In this document: piece after piece, positions 31,801-42,000 of the stretch
How positions within the stretch are numbered: position 1 is the stretch's first letter
Layout: the number at the start of each line of letters is the position of its first letter
Source: an uncultured Pelagibacteraceae bacterium
Lineage (GTDB): Bacteria > Pseudomonadota > Alphaproteobacteria > Pelagibacterales > Pelagibacteraceae
NCBI GenBank assembly: GCA_902598655.1
Contig: CACKCQ010000004.1
Span: 24,751-88,750, forward strand
Length of the DNA: 64,000 bases
Reading direction: 5' to 3'
Made by a program: the position numbers and the translations under genes
The notes under the pieces: model-generated
What the model saw: the letters and a program-made list of their open reading frames with translations, nothing else
Database searches by the model: none
Told to the model about the DNA's origin: nothing

Positions 31801-33369
31801 GTTTTGTCTAAAGTAATGATATAGTGGTCTATATTTGTCAGATAAAACTGCTAAAGGTGTGTCATCACCCATTGATCCTGTTGCTTCTTTAGCATCTTCT
31901 GCCATTGGATGAAGAATTAATTCTAAATCTTCTATGCTATATCCAAAACAATGTTGAAAATTCCTCAAACTTTGGCCTTCTAGCTCTACTTTTTCATTTT
32001 CTGCCTCTAATTTTTTATCAAGATCAATAATCTGATTGTTATAATGCTTATATTCTTTTGAAAGATAGTTTTTTATTTCATCGTTTGAATATACTTTGCC
32101 TTTTTCTATTCTTACTCCTAATATTTCTCCAGGTCCTAATCTTCCTTTAGATACAATTTTTTTCTCGTTTAAATCTATCATCCCTGTTTCACTTCCTGCA
32201 AAAAGAAGTTTGTCTCTTGTCACTGTATATCTAAGTGGTCTTAATCCATTTCTGTCGGTTGCAACAATTACCCATTCATTATCTGTTGCAGCTATAGCAG
32301 CTGGCCCATCCCAAGGCTCCATGGTACTATTTAAAAAATTGAATAATTGTTGATGATCTTTTTTTAAAACCTTATTTTTTTTTGACCAAGCATCTGGTAT
32401 TAACATTAATTTTGCTAGAGGGGCAGGCTGTCCAGAAATATTTAATAACTCAAAAACATTATCTAATGATGCAGAGTCAGAATTTCCAGCTGGTATTACA
32501 GGCTTAAGATTCTCTATATCTTCGAAAACTGGATTAAACATCTCTTCTTCGTGGACCTTCATCCAATTAACATTTCCTTTAAGAGTATTTATTTCACCAT
32601 TATGCGCTATAGATCTAAATGGTTGAGCTAAGTCCCAACTTGGTGCAGTATTAGTTGAAAATCTTTGGTGAAATATTGCATACCTAGATATAAATCTTTC
32701 ATCTTTTAAGTCAGTATAAAAATCTGACAAAGCTTCTGCTAAAAACATTCCTTTGTAAATGATAGATTTAGAACTAAATGAACATATATAAAAATTATTT
32801 AATTGATTATTGAGAGCTTCTTTTTCGATTACTCTTCTAGTTTCATACAATTTTTGTTCCAGAGATTTATTGACAACTTTTTTGTCATTATATGTGAACA
32901 ATACTTGAGTAATTTCAGGTCTTGTTTGTTCAGCTTTTTCTCCTAAGACAGAGGGATCAACAGGAACTTGTCTCCAGCCATAGATACTAAAATTTCTCTT
33001 TGTTAGTTCGCTTTCAACAATAGTTCTGCATTGCTCTTGAGCGCTATAATCATTTCTTGGTAAGAAAATCATACCCACACATAATTCAGAATTATCATGT
33101 TTATGACCAGTGACTTCAATTTTTTCTTCAAAGAAATCTTTAGGAATTTCAATATGGATTCCAGCACCATCTCCTGTTTTTCCATCTGCATCGATTGCAC
33201 CCCTATGCCAAACAGCTTTTAATGCATCGATTCCATATTCTACGACTTTTCTTGATTTTAGACCTTCAGTAGATGCTACTAACCCTACGCCGCATGCATC
33301 ATGTTCCATTTCTTCGGAGTAAACATGATTACTTTTTAAAATTTTTAAATTTTTATTTCTTAACTTCAT
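28873..33369 (-). CDS. gltB: Glutamate synthase (NADPH) large subunit
   Basis: Makes glutamate from glutamine and 2-oxoglutarate. It is 1498 residues. A 25-residue propeptide precedes the class II amidotransferase nucleophile C26 (HDACGVGLVA). The central and FMN domains follow (SGEGGEDEKRF, SGHSGGTGATPQTS), then the 3Fe-4S cysteines in CIMVRQCHSNTCPVGVC, then the GXGXG beta-helix (GLSGGTIVI, GGNIIILGDIGDNFGAGM). It is coupled to gltD by a one-base overlap (TAATG type). Length is normal. Confidence 0.98.
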   Translation of the reverse strand: MKLRNKNLKILKSNHVYSEEMEHDACGVGLVASTEGLKSRKVVEYGIDALKAVWHRGAIDADGKTGDGAGIHIEIPKDFFEEKIEVTGHKHDNSELCVGMIFLPRNDYSAQEQCRTIVESELTKRNFSIYGWRQVPVDPSVLGEKAEQTRPEITQVLFTYNDKKVVNKSLEQKLYETRRVIEKEALNNQLNNFYICSFSSKSIIYKGMFLAEALSDFYTDLKDERFISRYAIFHQRFSTNTAPSWDLAQPFRSIAHNGEINTLKGNVNWMKVHEEEMFNPVFEDIENLKPVIPAGNSDSASLDNVFELLNISGQPAPLAKLMLIPDAWSKKNKVLKKDHQQLFNFLNSTMEPWDGPAAIAATDNEWVIVATDRNGLRPLRYTVTRDKLLFAGSETGMIDLNEKKIVSKGRLGPGEILGVRIEKGKVYSNDEIKNYLSKEYKHYNNQIIDLDKKLEAENEKVELEGQSLRNFQHCFGYSIEDLELILHPMAEDAKEATGSMGDDTPLAVLSDKYRPLYHYFRQNFSQVTNPPIDSLRENKVMSLKTRFGNLGNILDFSKLTKDNIYVLNSPILSNAQFEKFLKFFGNNNKVLDCTFRKDEDLEKSINLLKVKSEQAVREGIKQIILSDKNISENRMPMPMLLCIGAINTHLVKLGLRGYVSINVQTGDALDTHSFATLIGVGATTVNPYLAFDSLYQRHSKKLFGNFTFDECVLRYIKSVNLGLLKIMSKMGISVLSSYRGGCNFETVGLSRTIVKDYFPGMLSKISGIGLKGIEKKIRTIHKEAFFDNSNILPIGGIYRYRKNGETHQYQGKLIHLLQTAVGQGSYEIYKKYTKGIYNLNPISLRDLVDFKSKNPIEISNVEPASNILKRFGSGSMSHGALSKEAHETLAVGMNRIKGASCSGEGGEDEKRFKIMENGDSANSRVKQIASARFGVTINYLNNCNEIEIKIAQGAKPGEGGQLPGFKVTNEIARLRHSTPGVTLISPPPHHDIYSIEDLAQLIYDLKQINPKARVGVKLVASSGIGTIAAGVAKAKADIILISGHSGGTGATPQTSVKYVGVPWEMGLTEANQVLTLNNLRHQVTLRTDGGIKTGRDVVIAAMMGAEEFGVATTALVAMGCIMVRQCHSNTCPVGVCTQDDKLREKFTGTPEKVVNLFTFIAEEVREILADLGFKSLNEVIGRTDLLRQVSKGSPNLDDLDLNPLFVQADPGKNKRYCEKPEINSVPDTLDQKLWPEIENKIDKKEKINQEFEIQNTDRAVGTRISYHLYKKFGNNNLDENSIDLNFKGSAGQSFGAFAIKGLKLILKGDANDYVAKGLSGGTIVIKLQDESNLVSNENTIIGNTVLYGATSGKLLAAGQAGERFAVRNSGATAVVEGCDSNGCEYMTGGNIIILGDIGDNFGAGMTGGMAFIYDPENQFDKKVNPESVVWQTPETKFWIEHLRKLIQEHAIETNSTISKKIVENFENEINNFVQVCPKEMLDKLENPISNKKLVGQAS

Positions 33370-34802
33370 TAAGCAACTCTAAGTTTTTGTTTACTTTGTA
33401 AATAATTATCAATTGATGTTGCCGCATCTCTTCCATCTTTAATGCCCCAAACCACTAAAGATGCTCCTCGAACTATATCTCCAGCTGCAAAAACTCCTTC
33501 TATACTAGTTTCCATAGTATCAAAATCTGCTTTTATTGTTCCCCATCTTGATACTTGTAATTTTTCTTCATTAAATAATTTTGGTAGATCTTCTGGATCA
33601 AATCCAAGAGCTTTAATCACAAGATCGGCTTTAATTTCAAAATCTGAATTTTCTTCCACAACTGGTTTTCTTCTACCGCTATCATCTGGCTCACCCAATT
33701 TCATTTTATTAACAACTACACTTTCAATTTTATTTGTTCCCCTAAACTCCTTAGGGCTTGTTAACCAAATAAATTCAACACCTTCTTCTTCTGCATTACC
33801 AACTTCTCTTGCTGATCCTGGCATATTTTCTCTATCTCTTCTATATAAACATTTTACAGATTTGGCATTCTGTCTCACCGAAGTCCTTAAGCAGTCCATC
33901 GCTGTATCGCCACCTCCAATTACTACAACATCTTTGCCTTCAGCATTTAAAGTTCCGTTATCAAACAACTCAACTTTATCACCTAGTCCTTTTTTATTTG
34001 ATGCTGTCAAAAATTCCATTGCAGGGAAAATATTACTTAAATCGTTACCAGGCAGGTTAACTTCTCTGGCTTTATAAACTCCTGTGGCTATTAAAATTGC
34101 ATCGTGTTTTTCTCTTAATTCCGTCAAGCTGGAATCTTTTCCAACTTCAAAGTTTAAGACAAATTTAATTCCACTTTCTTCCAAAAGTTTTATTCTTCTT
34201 TGAACAACATGCTTTTCTAATTTAAATCCTGGGATACCATATATTAGTAGCCCTCCAGCTCTGTCATAACGATCATATATAGTTACCTTGTATCCTTTTT
34301 TTCTGAGTTGTTCTCCACAAGCAAGTCCAGCAGGCCCAGAACCTATAATTCCTACACTCTCATTTTTTTCACTATTTATTTCAATTGGTTTAACCCAACC
34401 ATTTTCCCAAGCTTTCTCTGTGATATATTTTTCTATTGATCCAATAGTTACTGTTCCATGACCCGATTGCTCAATTACACAATTTCCTTCACACAGCCTA
34501 TCCTGGGGGCAAATTCTTCCGCAAACTTCTGGCATGTTGTTTGTGCTTTGTGACAATTGATAAGCTTCCTCATATCTTCCCTCAGCAGTTAGTTTAAGCC
34601 AATCTGGTATGTTGTTACTTAATGGACAATGAACTTGGCAAAATGGTACTCCACATTGGGAACATCTGCTTGACTGCTGAACAGCTCTATCTTTTAGAAA
34701 TTCTTGATATATTTCATTAAAATCGTCTTTTCGGTCTGATATATCTCTTTTAGGTGGATTTTGTTGACCTATATCAACAAACTTAAGCATTTTTTCTGAC
34801 AT
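33369..34802 (-). CDS. gltD: Glutamate synthase (NADPH) small subunit
   Basis: Supplies electrons from NADPH to GltB. It is 477 residues. The N-terminal Fe-S domain has two cysteine clusters (C47, C50, C55, C59 and C94, C98, C104, C108). The FAD fold begins GSGPAGLACGEQL, the NADPH fold VIGGGDTAMDCL, and the C-terminal FAD contact is GVFAAGDIVRGASLVVWGI. First gene of the gltD-gltB unit; the 178-bp region to uppP must hold its promoter. Confidence 0.97.
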   Translation of the reverse strand: MSEKMLKFVDIGQQNPPKRDISDRKDDFNEIYQEFLKDRAVQQSSRCSQCGVPFCQVHCPLSNNIPDWLKLTAEGRYEEAYQLSQSTNNMPEVCGRICPQDRLCEGNCVIEQSGHGTVTIGSIEKYITEKAWENGWVKPIEINSEKNESVGIIGSGPAGLACGEQLRKKGYKVTIYDRYDRAGGLLIYGIPGFKLEKHVVQRRIKLLEESGIKFVLNFEVGKDSSLTELREKHDAILIATGVYKAREVNLPGNDLSNIFPAMEFLTASNKKGLGDKVELFDNGTLNAEGKDVVVIGGGDTAMDCLRTSVRQNAKSVKCLYRRDRENMPGSAREVGNAEEEGVEFIWLTSPKEFRGTNKIESVVVNKMKLGEPDDSGRRKPVVEENSDFEIKADLVIKALGFDPEDLPKLFNEEKLQVSRWGTIKADFDTMETSIEGVFAAGDIVRGASLVVWGIKDGRDAATSIDNYLQSKQKLRVA

Positions 34803-34980
34803 GGTGGACGCTGTATATACGATAAAAATTTAATAATAAACAATTACAAGGTCATAAATATTGACTAATATTTCACAAAACTTAAGTAAATCAGCGGTTT
34901 TTTCTTATTATGCATAGATGATATGCAAATATGTAATTGCTTTAATTTGGTTACAATTTCATTATGAAGTATTGGATCTA
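34803..34980. promoter_or_regulatory. Divergent region between gltD and uppP
   Basis: 178 bases between two divergent units, with no further gene. A TTGACT hexamer on the plus strand (from 34861) could be a -35 element for uppP, but the expected -10 position is poor (AAGTAA). I found no riboswitch-like structure that would explain gltDB control. Confidence 0.25.
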
Positions 34981-35748
34981 ATGATTTCAAAATATGCAGA
35001 GACGCTAATTTTATCAATTATTCAAGGTATATCTGAGTTTATTCCAGTTAGCTCGTCTGCACATCTTTTAATTATATCAAGATTGAGTGACTTCAATGTT
35101 AGCAACCTACAATTAGATATTAGTCTGCATTTAGGTTCTTTGTTAGCAATTATTTTATTTTTTAGAAAAGAGTTAATAAATATCATTAATAATAAAAATA
35201 TATTTCTACTAATAATTCTTGGGTCTATACCATTAGTTATTGTTGGTTATATTTTTTACTCCACAAATTTAATTGATCAATTTAGAAACTTAAAAGTTAT
35301 CGCTTGGACAACTTTGATTTTTGGAATTTTATTATACTTTTCAGATAAGTTTGAATTGAAAAATAAAATTTCTTCAGAATTAAATATTAAAAGTATTATT
35401 ATAATAGGGTTATTTCAGATTTTAGCTATTATTCCAGGAGTCAGTAGATCAGGTATAGTAATTACAGCTTCAAGATTTTTAAAATTTGACAGAGTTGAAT
35501 CATCAAAGATAGCTTTTTATTTGTCTATTCCAGCTTTAGCAGGTGCAAGTGTTTTGGGATTTAAAAACGTTATTGATGATCAAATAAATTTTGATACTAT
35601 ATTTATTTTTTCTACTTCAGCTTCATTTTTATTTTCTTATTTTACAATTAAATATTTTCTTATTTATGTTAAAATGTTTAGTTTGAGTTTTTTTGTTATT
35701 TATAGAATAGTTTTAAGTATTATTCTTTTTTTAATTATTTACTTATGA
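34981..35748 (+). CDS. uppP: Undecaprenyl-diphosphatase
   Basis: Integral membrane phosphatase that recycles undecaprenyl-PP to the carrier phosphate for peptidoglycan and LPS. I choose ATG 34981 (255 residues, MISKYAETLILSIIQG), because family members begin within a few residues of the first helix; an ATG at 34918 would add 21 unconserved residues. Catalytic motifs are QGISEFIPVSSSAHLL and PGVSRSGIVITASR. About seven to eight TM helices. It overlaps convergent eamA by 6 nt. Confidence 0.93.
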   Translation: MISKYAETLILSIIQGISEFIPVSSSAHLLIISRLSDFNVSNLQLDISLHLGSLLAIILFFRKELINIINNKNIFLLIILGSIPLVIVGYIFYSTNLIDQFRNLKVIAWTTLIFGILLYFSDKFELKNKISSELNIKSIIIIGLFQILAIIPGVSRSGIVITASRFLKFDRVESSKIAFYLSIPALAGASVLGFKNVIDDQINFDTIFIFSTSASFLFSYFTIKYFLIYVKMFSLSFFVIYRIVLSIILFLIIYL

Positions 35749-36630
35749 TTTTTTTGACGTCGGAGCAATTTGAGAAAATATTACAGCAATAAGAATTAAT
35801 ACACATCCTATAATATTATTTATGTTAAGAACTTGACTTAAAATAATCCATCCAGCAATTGTTGCAAAGACACCTTCAAGAGAGTAAATTATTGCTGCAG
35901 GAGCTTCTTCAATATTTTTTTGTGCAAACATTTGTAAAGTAAAAGCAATTCCTCCAGATAAGACACCTGCATATAATATTGAACTATACTCAGTTAAAAT
36001 TTTTGTAATAACTACTTCCTCTAAAATAAAAGCAAATATAAGAGAAAAACCAAAAACAAGAGCTGCTTGTAATGCTGCATAAAAAATCGGTATATTAAAT
36101 TTCTCCATAAATTTTCCAGCGAAAATTATATGTAAAGCCCAAAATAGAGAGCATAGAATAACTAAAGCATCACCAATCATAATTTCTGAGTTTGAAAAAT
36201 CACTTAATAGGTAAACACCTATTATACATAAACCTATTGAAGGCCAAAGACTCCAATGGACTTTAATAGAATAAATAAAAAATAATAAAATTGGAACTAA
36301 TGGAACATAAAAAACTGTAAAAAAAGCTGCATTAGCTATATTCGTGTATTGTAATGCGGCTTGCTGCAAGTAAGTGCCCAAAAATAATGATATACCCATT
36401 AAAAATAAATATTTTAAAAATAATTTTTTATTAGAATTGATTTCATAATTAATTTTTTTTCTCTCTAAAATTAAAGCAATTGGCAGGACTGTAAGAAAAC
36501 CAACAAAAAATCTAGATGCATTGAATGTTAATGGACCAATATTGTCCATGCCTGTGTCTTGAGCAATGAAAGCAGTGCCCCAAATAAATGTTGTTATCAA
36601 AGCGCATATAAGCGATGTAGTTTTGGACAT
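35743..36630 (-). CDS. DMT-superfamily EamA transporter
   Basis: A 295-residue drug/metabolite transporter with about ten TM helices in two EamA repeats, beginning SLICALITTFIWGTAFIAQDTG and ending in IIGCVLILIAVIFSQIAP. Members export amino acids or other metabolites; the substrate is not readable. It is last in the minus-strand order aceE-aceF-dioxygenase-eamA, 14 nt after the dioxygenase. Confidence 0.9.
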   Translation of the reverse strand: MSKTTSLICALITTFIWGTAFIAQDTGMDNIGPLTFNASRFFVGFLTVLPIALILERKKINYEINSNKKLFLKYLFLMGISLFLGTYLQQAALQYTNIANAAFFTVFYVPLVPILLFFIYSIKVHWSLWPSIGLCIIGVYLLSDFSNSEIMIGDALVILCSLFWALHIIFAGKFMEKFNIPIFYAALQAALVFGFSLIFAFILEEVVITKILTEYSSILYAGVLSGGIAFTLQMFAQKNIEEAPAAIIYSLEGVFATIAGWIILSQVLNINNIIGCVLILIAVIFSQIAPTSKKS

Positions 36631-36644
36631 TAATTTTATTAAAT

Positions 36645-37742
36645 TTAGATGATATTATTCATTCTACAACAGCTATCAAAATCTTCTTTATTGATATAGC
36701 AACCAGCCATTTTTCTTATACCTGAAAATGCACCTCTACCATGCATTACTCTCCAATTATTAAAAATTAGTAGTTCACCAGGTTTTAAAATATGCCTCCA
36801 CTGATATTGCTTTTGGTTTGCCATCGTATCAAATACTTTAATTGCTTTATAAAAATTAATTGTTTTCTGATTAGTTTCTCTAAAAGGTGCTCTATCGTAA
36901 TTGTTAAAACTAATTTGATCAAAATTATTTTTTTCATTTAATTTTATTATTGGTCTTTTTGCTTCAAGGCGAACACCATCACCAATATAAGAACCTTTAA
37001 CTTTTGTATTTGTTAAAGTTTTAAAATGTTTTTTATATTTTTGTTTGATTTCATTTGCCAATTTAAATCCATCTACCATTATAGAATCTCCACCTTTAGC
37101 ATCATACTTACAACAAAGTAGTAATTGTAAACCAGGCGCATCATTACTATATGTAGAATCTGTATGTGGTCTCAGTTCTTGGTTTGAATATGCACTGTCT
37201 GCTTTTTTATTATTTGATTCAAAAGTCCACAATCCTCCAAAAATTGAATTTCTGACATAACCTATTTTTTTAGCTATATATTCAACAGAGTTTAAATTCT
37301 TTGAACAATTTCTTACGACTGCAAAACCATATATGTGGATTTTTTTTAATAAATTTTTAAATCCAACTTTAGTTTTTAATTGTTTATAGTTAATGAAAAT
37401 TTGATTTTTTATGTCTTTATCTTTCCAAAATTGAGTATCACTTTTAGTTTCTACTTTTTTTAAAGAATTTTTTTTTAAAAATTCATATGAATATTTGGTT
37501 GGTTTATTTTCATCAGGCCATAATATTTCAATGAATTTCCCTTTTTTTAATAATTTTGCTTTTTTAACTTTAATATTAATGTCTAAATTTGCGGTATAAG
37601 TTATTCTTTGATTGGTTTTAAAATCCCAGTTTTCTTTATTTTTGATATGATCTCTTAACCAAATATTAGGAAATGTTTCAAACTTATTGTCATTAAAGTA
37701 AAATATAGTTTTATCATTTAAAAGTTTAAAATTTTTAATCAT
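36645..37742 (-). CDS. Gamma-butyrobetaine/trimethyllysine-type Fe(II)/2-oxoglutarate dioxygenase
   Basis: A 365-residue TauD-fold hydroxylase. The metal triad is H193 and D195 in RPHTDSTY plus H334 in VMHGRGAF; R343 (SGIRKMAG) is placed to bind 2-oxoglutarate. The separate N-terminal domain with WLRDH (28-32) is the DUF971-like module typical of gamma-butyrobetaine hydroxylases, but the zinc Cys cluster usually following WLRDN is missing here. It starts inside the aceF stop (ATGA) and lies in an operon with PDH genes. Substrate could be a betaine or other quaternary amine; this is inferred from family only. Confidence 0.85.
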   Translation of the reverse strand: MIKNFKLLNDKTIFYFNDNKFETFPNIWLRDHIKNKENWDFKTNQRITYTANLDINIKVKKAKLLKKGKFIEILWPDENKPTKYSYEFLKKNSLKKVETKSDTQFWKDKDIKNQIFINYKQLKTKVGFKNLLKKIHIYGFAVVRNCSKNLNSVEYIAKKIGYVRNSIFGGLWTFESNNKKADSAYSNQELRPHTDSTYSNDAPGLQLLLCCKYDAKGGDSIMVDGFKLANEIKQKYKKHFKTLTNTKVKGSYIGDGVRLEAKRPIIKLNEKNNFDQISFNNYDRAPFRETNQKTINFYKAIKVFDTMANQKQYQWRHILKPGELLIFNNWRVMHGRGAFSGIRKMAGCYINKEDFDSCCRMNNII

Positions 37743-39025
37743 TGCTTAGCTAATTTGTAGGCAAAGTTTTTACCAAGGTTATTTTTTAATTCATTATTAA
37801 ATCTTGAACCCTCGGCACCGTCAATAATTCTATGATCATAAGAGAGAGATAAAGGCAACATTGTTCTAGGTTTAAATTGTCCATCAATATAAACAGGTTT
37901 AATATAAGTCCTTCCAATTCCTAAAATAGCAACCTCAGGATAATTTATTATAGGAGTAAAATAAGTTCCTCCAATGCCACCTAGGCTTGTTATAGTTATG
38001 GATCCTCCATAAAACTCTTTTTTATCTATCTTCAAATTTCGGCAATCATCACTAACTTTTTTTAGATCTTTGCTTATTTGATCTATATTCTTTTGATTAG
38101 CATTTCTTATTTTTGGCACCATTAAACCATTGGGAGTATCAACTGCAATTCCCACATGGAAGTATTTTTTTAATGTTATTTTTCCATTTTCAATATTGTC
38201 AATAGAACTATTAAATCTTGGAAAAACTTTCAAAGCTTCCACAACTGCCTTTATAATAAATGCCAATGGAGTAATTTTCTTTTTCCCTCCAGTAAAACTA
38301 TCAGTCAAATTTTGTCTAAATTCTTCCAACTCAGTGATATCTGCTTCATCACAACTAGTGACATGTGGTATTGTTTGCCAAGAATTTGATAAATGTGGTG
38401 CAGCAATTCTTTTAATTCTTGGTATATCTTGAATTTCCACATCTCCAAAATCAGCGTGATCATATTCTGAGGGCTTTATAGATGGAGCCTTCTTTTCTTC
38501 TTGTGGTTTATTAAAATTAGAAGATACGAATTTTTTTATATCCTCTTCTATAATTCTTCCTGATCTTTGTGATCCAATAACATTATTAATATCAACACCA
38601 AGTTCTCTTGCAAATTTTCTAGTTTTTGGGCTAGCAAGTGCTTTGCTTGATTTGAATACACTAACTCTATTATTATTTTTTATTATTTCTTTTGGTTTTG
38701 AAATTACTTTTTCGGGTGGTTTTTGTATAATAGTTTCTTTTTTAACTTCTTTCATATCTTCTTCGATTTGAACATCCGTTTTTTGTTCTTCAGAACCAAT
38801 TATTAATATTGAGGAACCCTCTGAAACCTTATCACCGACTTTTAAATTAACTTTTTTAACACTACCTGAGTATGGGCTTGGAATTTCAACACTTGATTTA
38901 TCGCTTTCTATGGTAATTATCGGGTCATCTTTATTAATATTTGATCCTTCTTCAATTAACACCTCAATAACCTCAACATCCTTAAAATCACCAATGTTAG
39001 GAACTAAAACTTCTTTCTCACTCAT
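37739..39025 (-). CDS. aceF: Pyruvate dehydrogenase E2, dihydrolipoamide acetyltransferase
   Basis: Transfers acetyl from lipoate to CoA. In 428 residues one lipoyl domain (1-77, lipoylated K43 in ESDKSSVEIPS) is followed by a flexible linker, the E1/E3-binding domain (SPKTRKFARELGVDINNVIGSQRSGRIIEEDI cut across residues about 130-165), and the catalytic core ending with SYDHRIIDGAEG. Only one lipoyl domain is present, whereas E. coli E2 has three; a second lipoyl domain sits on E1. It is coupled to aceE by one base and to the dioxygenase by 4 nt. No lpd (E3) is adjacent. Confidence 0.95.
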   Translation of the reverse strand: MSEKEVLVPNIGDFKDVEVIEVLIEEGSNINKDDPIITIESDKSSVEIPSPYSGSVKKVNLKVGDKVSEGSSILIIGSEEQKTDVQIEEDMKEVKKETIIQKPPEKVISKPKEIIKNNNRVSVFKSSKALASPKTRKFARELGVDINNVIGSQRSGRIIEEDIKKFVSSNFNKPQEEKKAPSIKPSEYDHADFGDVEIQDIPRIKRIAAPHLSNSWQTIPHVTSCDEADITELEEFRQNLTDSFTGGKKKITPLAFIIKAVVEALKVFPRFNSSIDNIENGKITLKKYFHVGIAVDTPNGLMVPKIRNANQKNIDQISKDLKKVSDDCRNLKIDKKEFYGGSITITSLGGIGGTYFTPIINYPEVAILGIGRTYIKPVYIDGQFKPRTMLPLSLSYDHRIIDGAEGSRFNNELKNNLGKNFAYKLAKQ

Positions 39026-42000
39026 TATAACTTTGTAGGCATAGGCTTATCTTTATCAATTTTATATTTTTTAATTGCATCTACCGCATGTTTAGAAGCA
39101 ATTAATTGTTCATTAGATAAAATACTTAAGCCATATGCAACTATATGCTCTTTATCGACTTCAAAAAATTTTCTTAGATTTTTTCTTGTATCACTTCTAC
39201 CAAATCCATCTGTACCCAATGAATAAAAACTTTTATTTATGTAAGGTCTAATTTGGTCAGAATTCATTCTCATGTAATCTGAAGCTGCTAAAATAGGACC
39301 TTCGGTTTTTCCAAGGCATTTTTCAACGTAAGAGATTTTTTTCTCTCCTCCTGGATTAAGCAAGTTATACCTTTCTGTTTCAAGTCCATCTCTTCTTAAT
39401 TCATTAAAACTGGTAACACTCCATACTTCACTATCTACTTGATATTCATTTTGTAAAATTTGGGCTGCTTCCATCATTTCTCTCAAAATTGTTCCTGAAC
39501 CTAATAATTGAATCTTATTCTTTTTATTCTTATTGAAATCTTTTATTTTATACATCCCTTTTAATATGCCTTCTTCACAATTTTTGGGCATTTCTGGATG
39601 AGAATAATTTTCATTCATTGTTGTAATGTAGTAAAAAATATTTTCATGTTTTTCATGCATTCTTCTTAAACCTTCTTTAAAAATTGTAGCTAATTCATAA
39701 TGAAAGGTTGGATCATAAGAAACACAATTTGGAATTGTTGATGCTAATAAATGACTATGACCATCTTGGTGTTGAAGACCTTCTCCAGCCAAAGTTGTTC
39801 TTCCAGCTGTAGCTCCAATTAGAAATCCTCTTGTTTGACTATCTCCAGCTGCCCAGGCAAAATCTCCAGTTCTTTGAAAACCAAACATAGAGTAAAAAAG
39901 ATAAATTGGTATCATTTCAATATCGTGATTTGAATACGATGTTCCTGCAGCTATCCATGATGCCATGGATCCAGCCTCATTTATTCCTTCCTCTAAAACC
40001 TGACCACTTTTCTCTTCCTTGTAAGAGCTTAATTGAGCTGAGTCCTCTGGTTCATATTTTTGACCTTCGTGCGCATATATACCTATTTTTTGGAAAAAAC
40101 CTTCCATACCAAATGTTCTTGCTTCATCCGGTATTATAGGAACAAGTCTTGGAGCAACATTTTTATCTCTTAGCAAATTCGTCAACATCCTAACAAGTGC
40201 CATAGTAGTTGACATTTCTTTTTCACCAGTTGATTTTTTCATAAAGTCAAAAATATCATTACTTGGTGTTTTGATTGGTTTCGAAAAAGATGATCTCTCA
40301 GGAATATATCCTCCCAAATCTAATCTTCTTTTTTTTAAGTATTTAATTTCCTCTGAATTTTCATCAGGTCTAAAGTATTCTATATTTTTGACTTGTTCAT
40401 CTGTTAGTGGAACATCAAATCTATCTCTATAATATAGCAAATCATCTACACCTAATTTTTTTTGCTGATGGGTTGTATTTATACTTTCACCAGATTTTCC
40501 CATACCGTATCCTTTAATTGTTTTAGCTAATATGACTGTTGGTCTGCCTTTTGTATTAATTGCTTTATGATAAGCAGCATAAACTTTATGCGGGTCGTGA
40601 CCGCCTCTATTTAATTTCCAAATATCGCTATCCGTATAACTTGCAACTAGATTTTTAAGTTCAGGGTATTTCCCAAAGAAGTTATCTCTAACATATAAAC
40701 CGCCTTTTGCTTTAAAGGCTTGGTATTCTCCATCAACTGCTTCGTTCATTCTTTTTACAAGTAAACCTGATTTATCATTTGCGAGCAAAGGATCCCAATA
40801 TGATCCCCAAATGACTTTTATTACATTCCATCCAGCTCCTCTAAAAATTCCTTCTAATTCTTGAATAATTTTACCATTGCCTCTTACTGGACCATCTAAT
40901 CTTTGTAGGTTGCAGTTCACAACATAAATCAAGTTATCTAACTTTTCTCTTGCTGCTAAACCAATAGATCCTAGAGCTTCTGGCTCGTCTATTTCACCAT
41001 CTCCTAAGAAAGACCAAACTTTTCTATTCTCATCTTTTATTAATTTTCTATTAATAAGATATTTCATAAATCTTGCCTGATAGGTTGCCATCATTGGTCC
41101 AAGACCCATAGAAACAGTTGGAAACTGCCAAAACTTAGGCATCAGCCATGGATGAGGATAAGATGACAAACCTCCTGGGTATACTTCCTGTCTGAATCTA
41201 TCTAATTGCTTCTCGTCAAGTCTTCCTTCCAAAAAAGCTCTAGCGTAAATACCTGGCGCTGAATGTCCTTGGAAATAAATTAAATCTCCACCAAATTTAT
41301 TGCTTTTAGCTCTCCAAAAATGATTCATTCCTATATCATAAAGAGTTGCTGCTGAAGCAAATGTTCCAATGTGACCTCCTAATGAAGGATCTCTCATGTT
41401 TGCTCTGACAACCATCACTGCTGAATTCCATCGAATTAGTGCTCTGATTTTTCTTTCGATATTTTGATCGCCTGGAGATTTTATCTCTTCATCTGCTGGT
41501 ATAGTGTTTATGTATGGTGTATTTTGAGTGTAGGGTATATTTGATCCCTCTTTATATGCCTGATCAATTAATTGTTTGATTAAAAAATGAGCTCTCTCAG
41601 GTCCTTCGGAGTGTACTACAGCTGACAAAGATTCTAACCATTCTTTTGTCTCTTGAGGATCAATATCATTATTATTTTCAACTATTTCTAATCTTTCATT
41701 ATGTTCTTCTACTTGTGTATTTTCTACTTTGATCTCTTTATGTGCACTCGTATCTAATTCAGAATTATTATATCCATTAGAATTTTCCGCTTCGGCAATT
41801 ATTTTTTCCGTTGCAGGTGGTATCTTTTCAATAGTTTCTTGTTTTTGTTTAGTTCCATTCTCAGAGGATAATGTTAGTATCAAATCTCCTTTAGAAACTT
41901 TATCACCAATCTTTATGTTAATACTATCTACAACACCCTCAAAAGCAGATGGTACTTCAACACTTGATTTATCACTTTCTAAAGTTATTACAGGGTCATT

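Noticed and set aside
33442..34077. 211-codon plus-strand frame inside gltD
   Set aside because: Mirror of the conserved NADPH/FAD domains of GltD on the other strand; Ser/Pro/Leu-rich composition typical of antisense shadows.
34803..34980. Riboswitch upstream of gltD or uppP
   Set aside because: No recognisable glycine, glutamine or SAM aptamer core; only isolated AT-rich hexamers.
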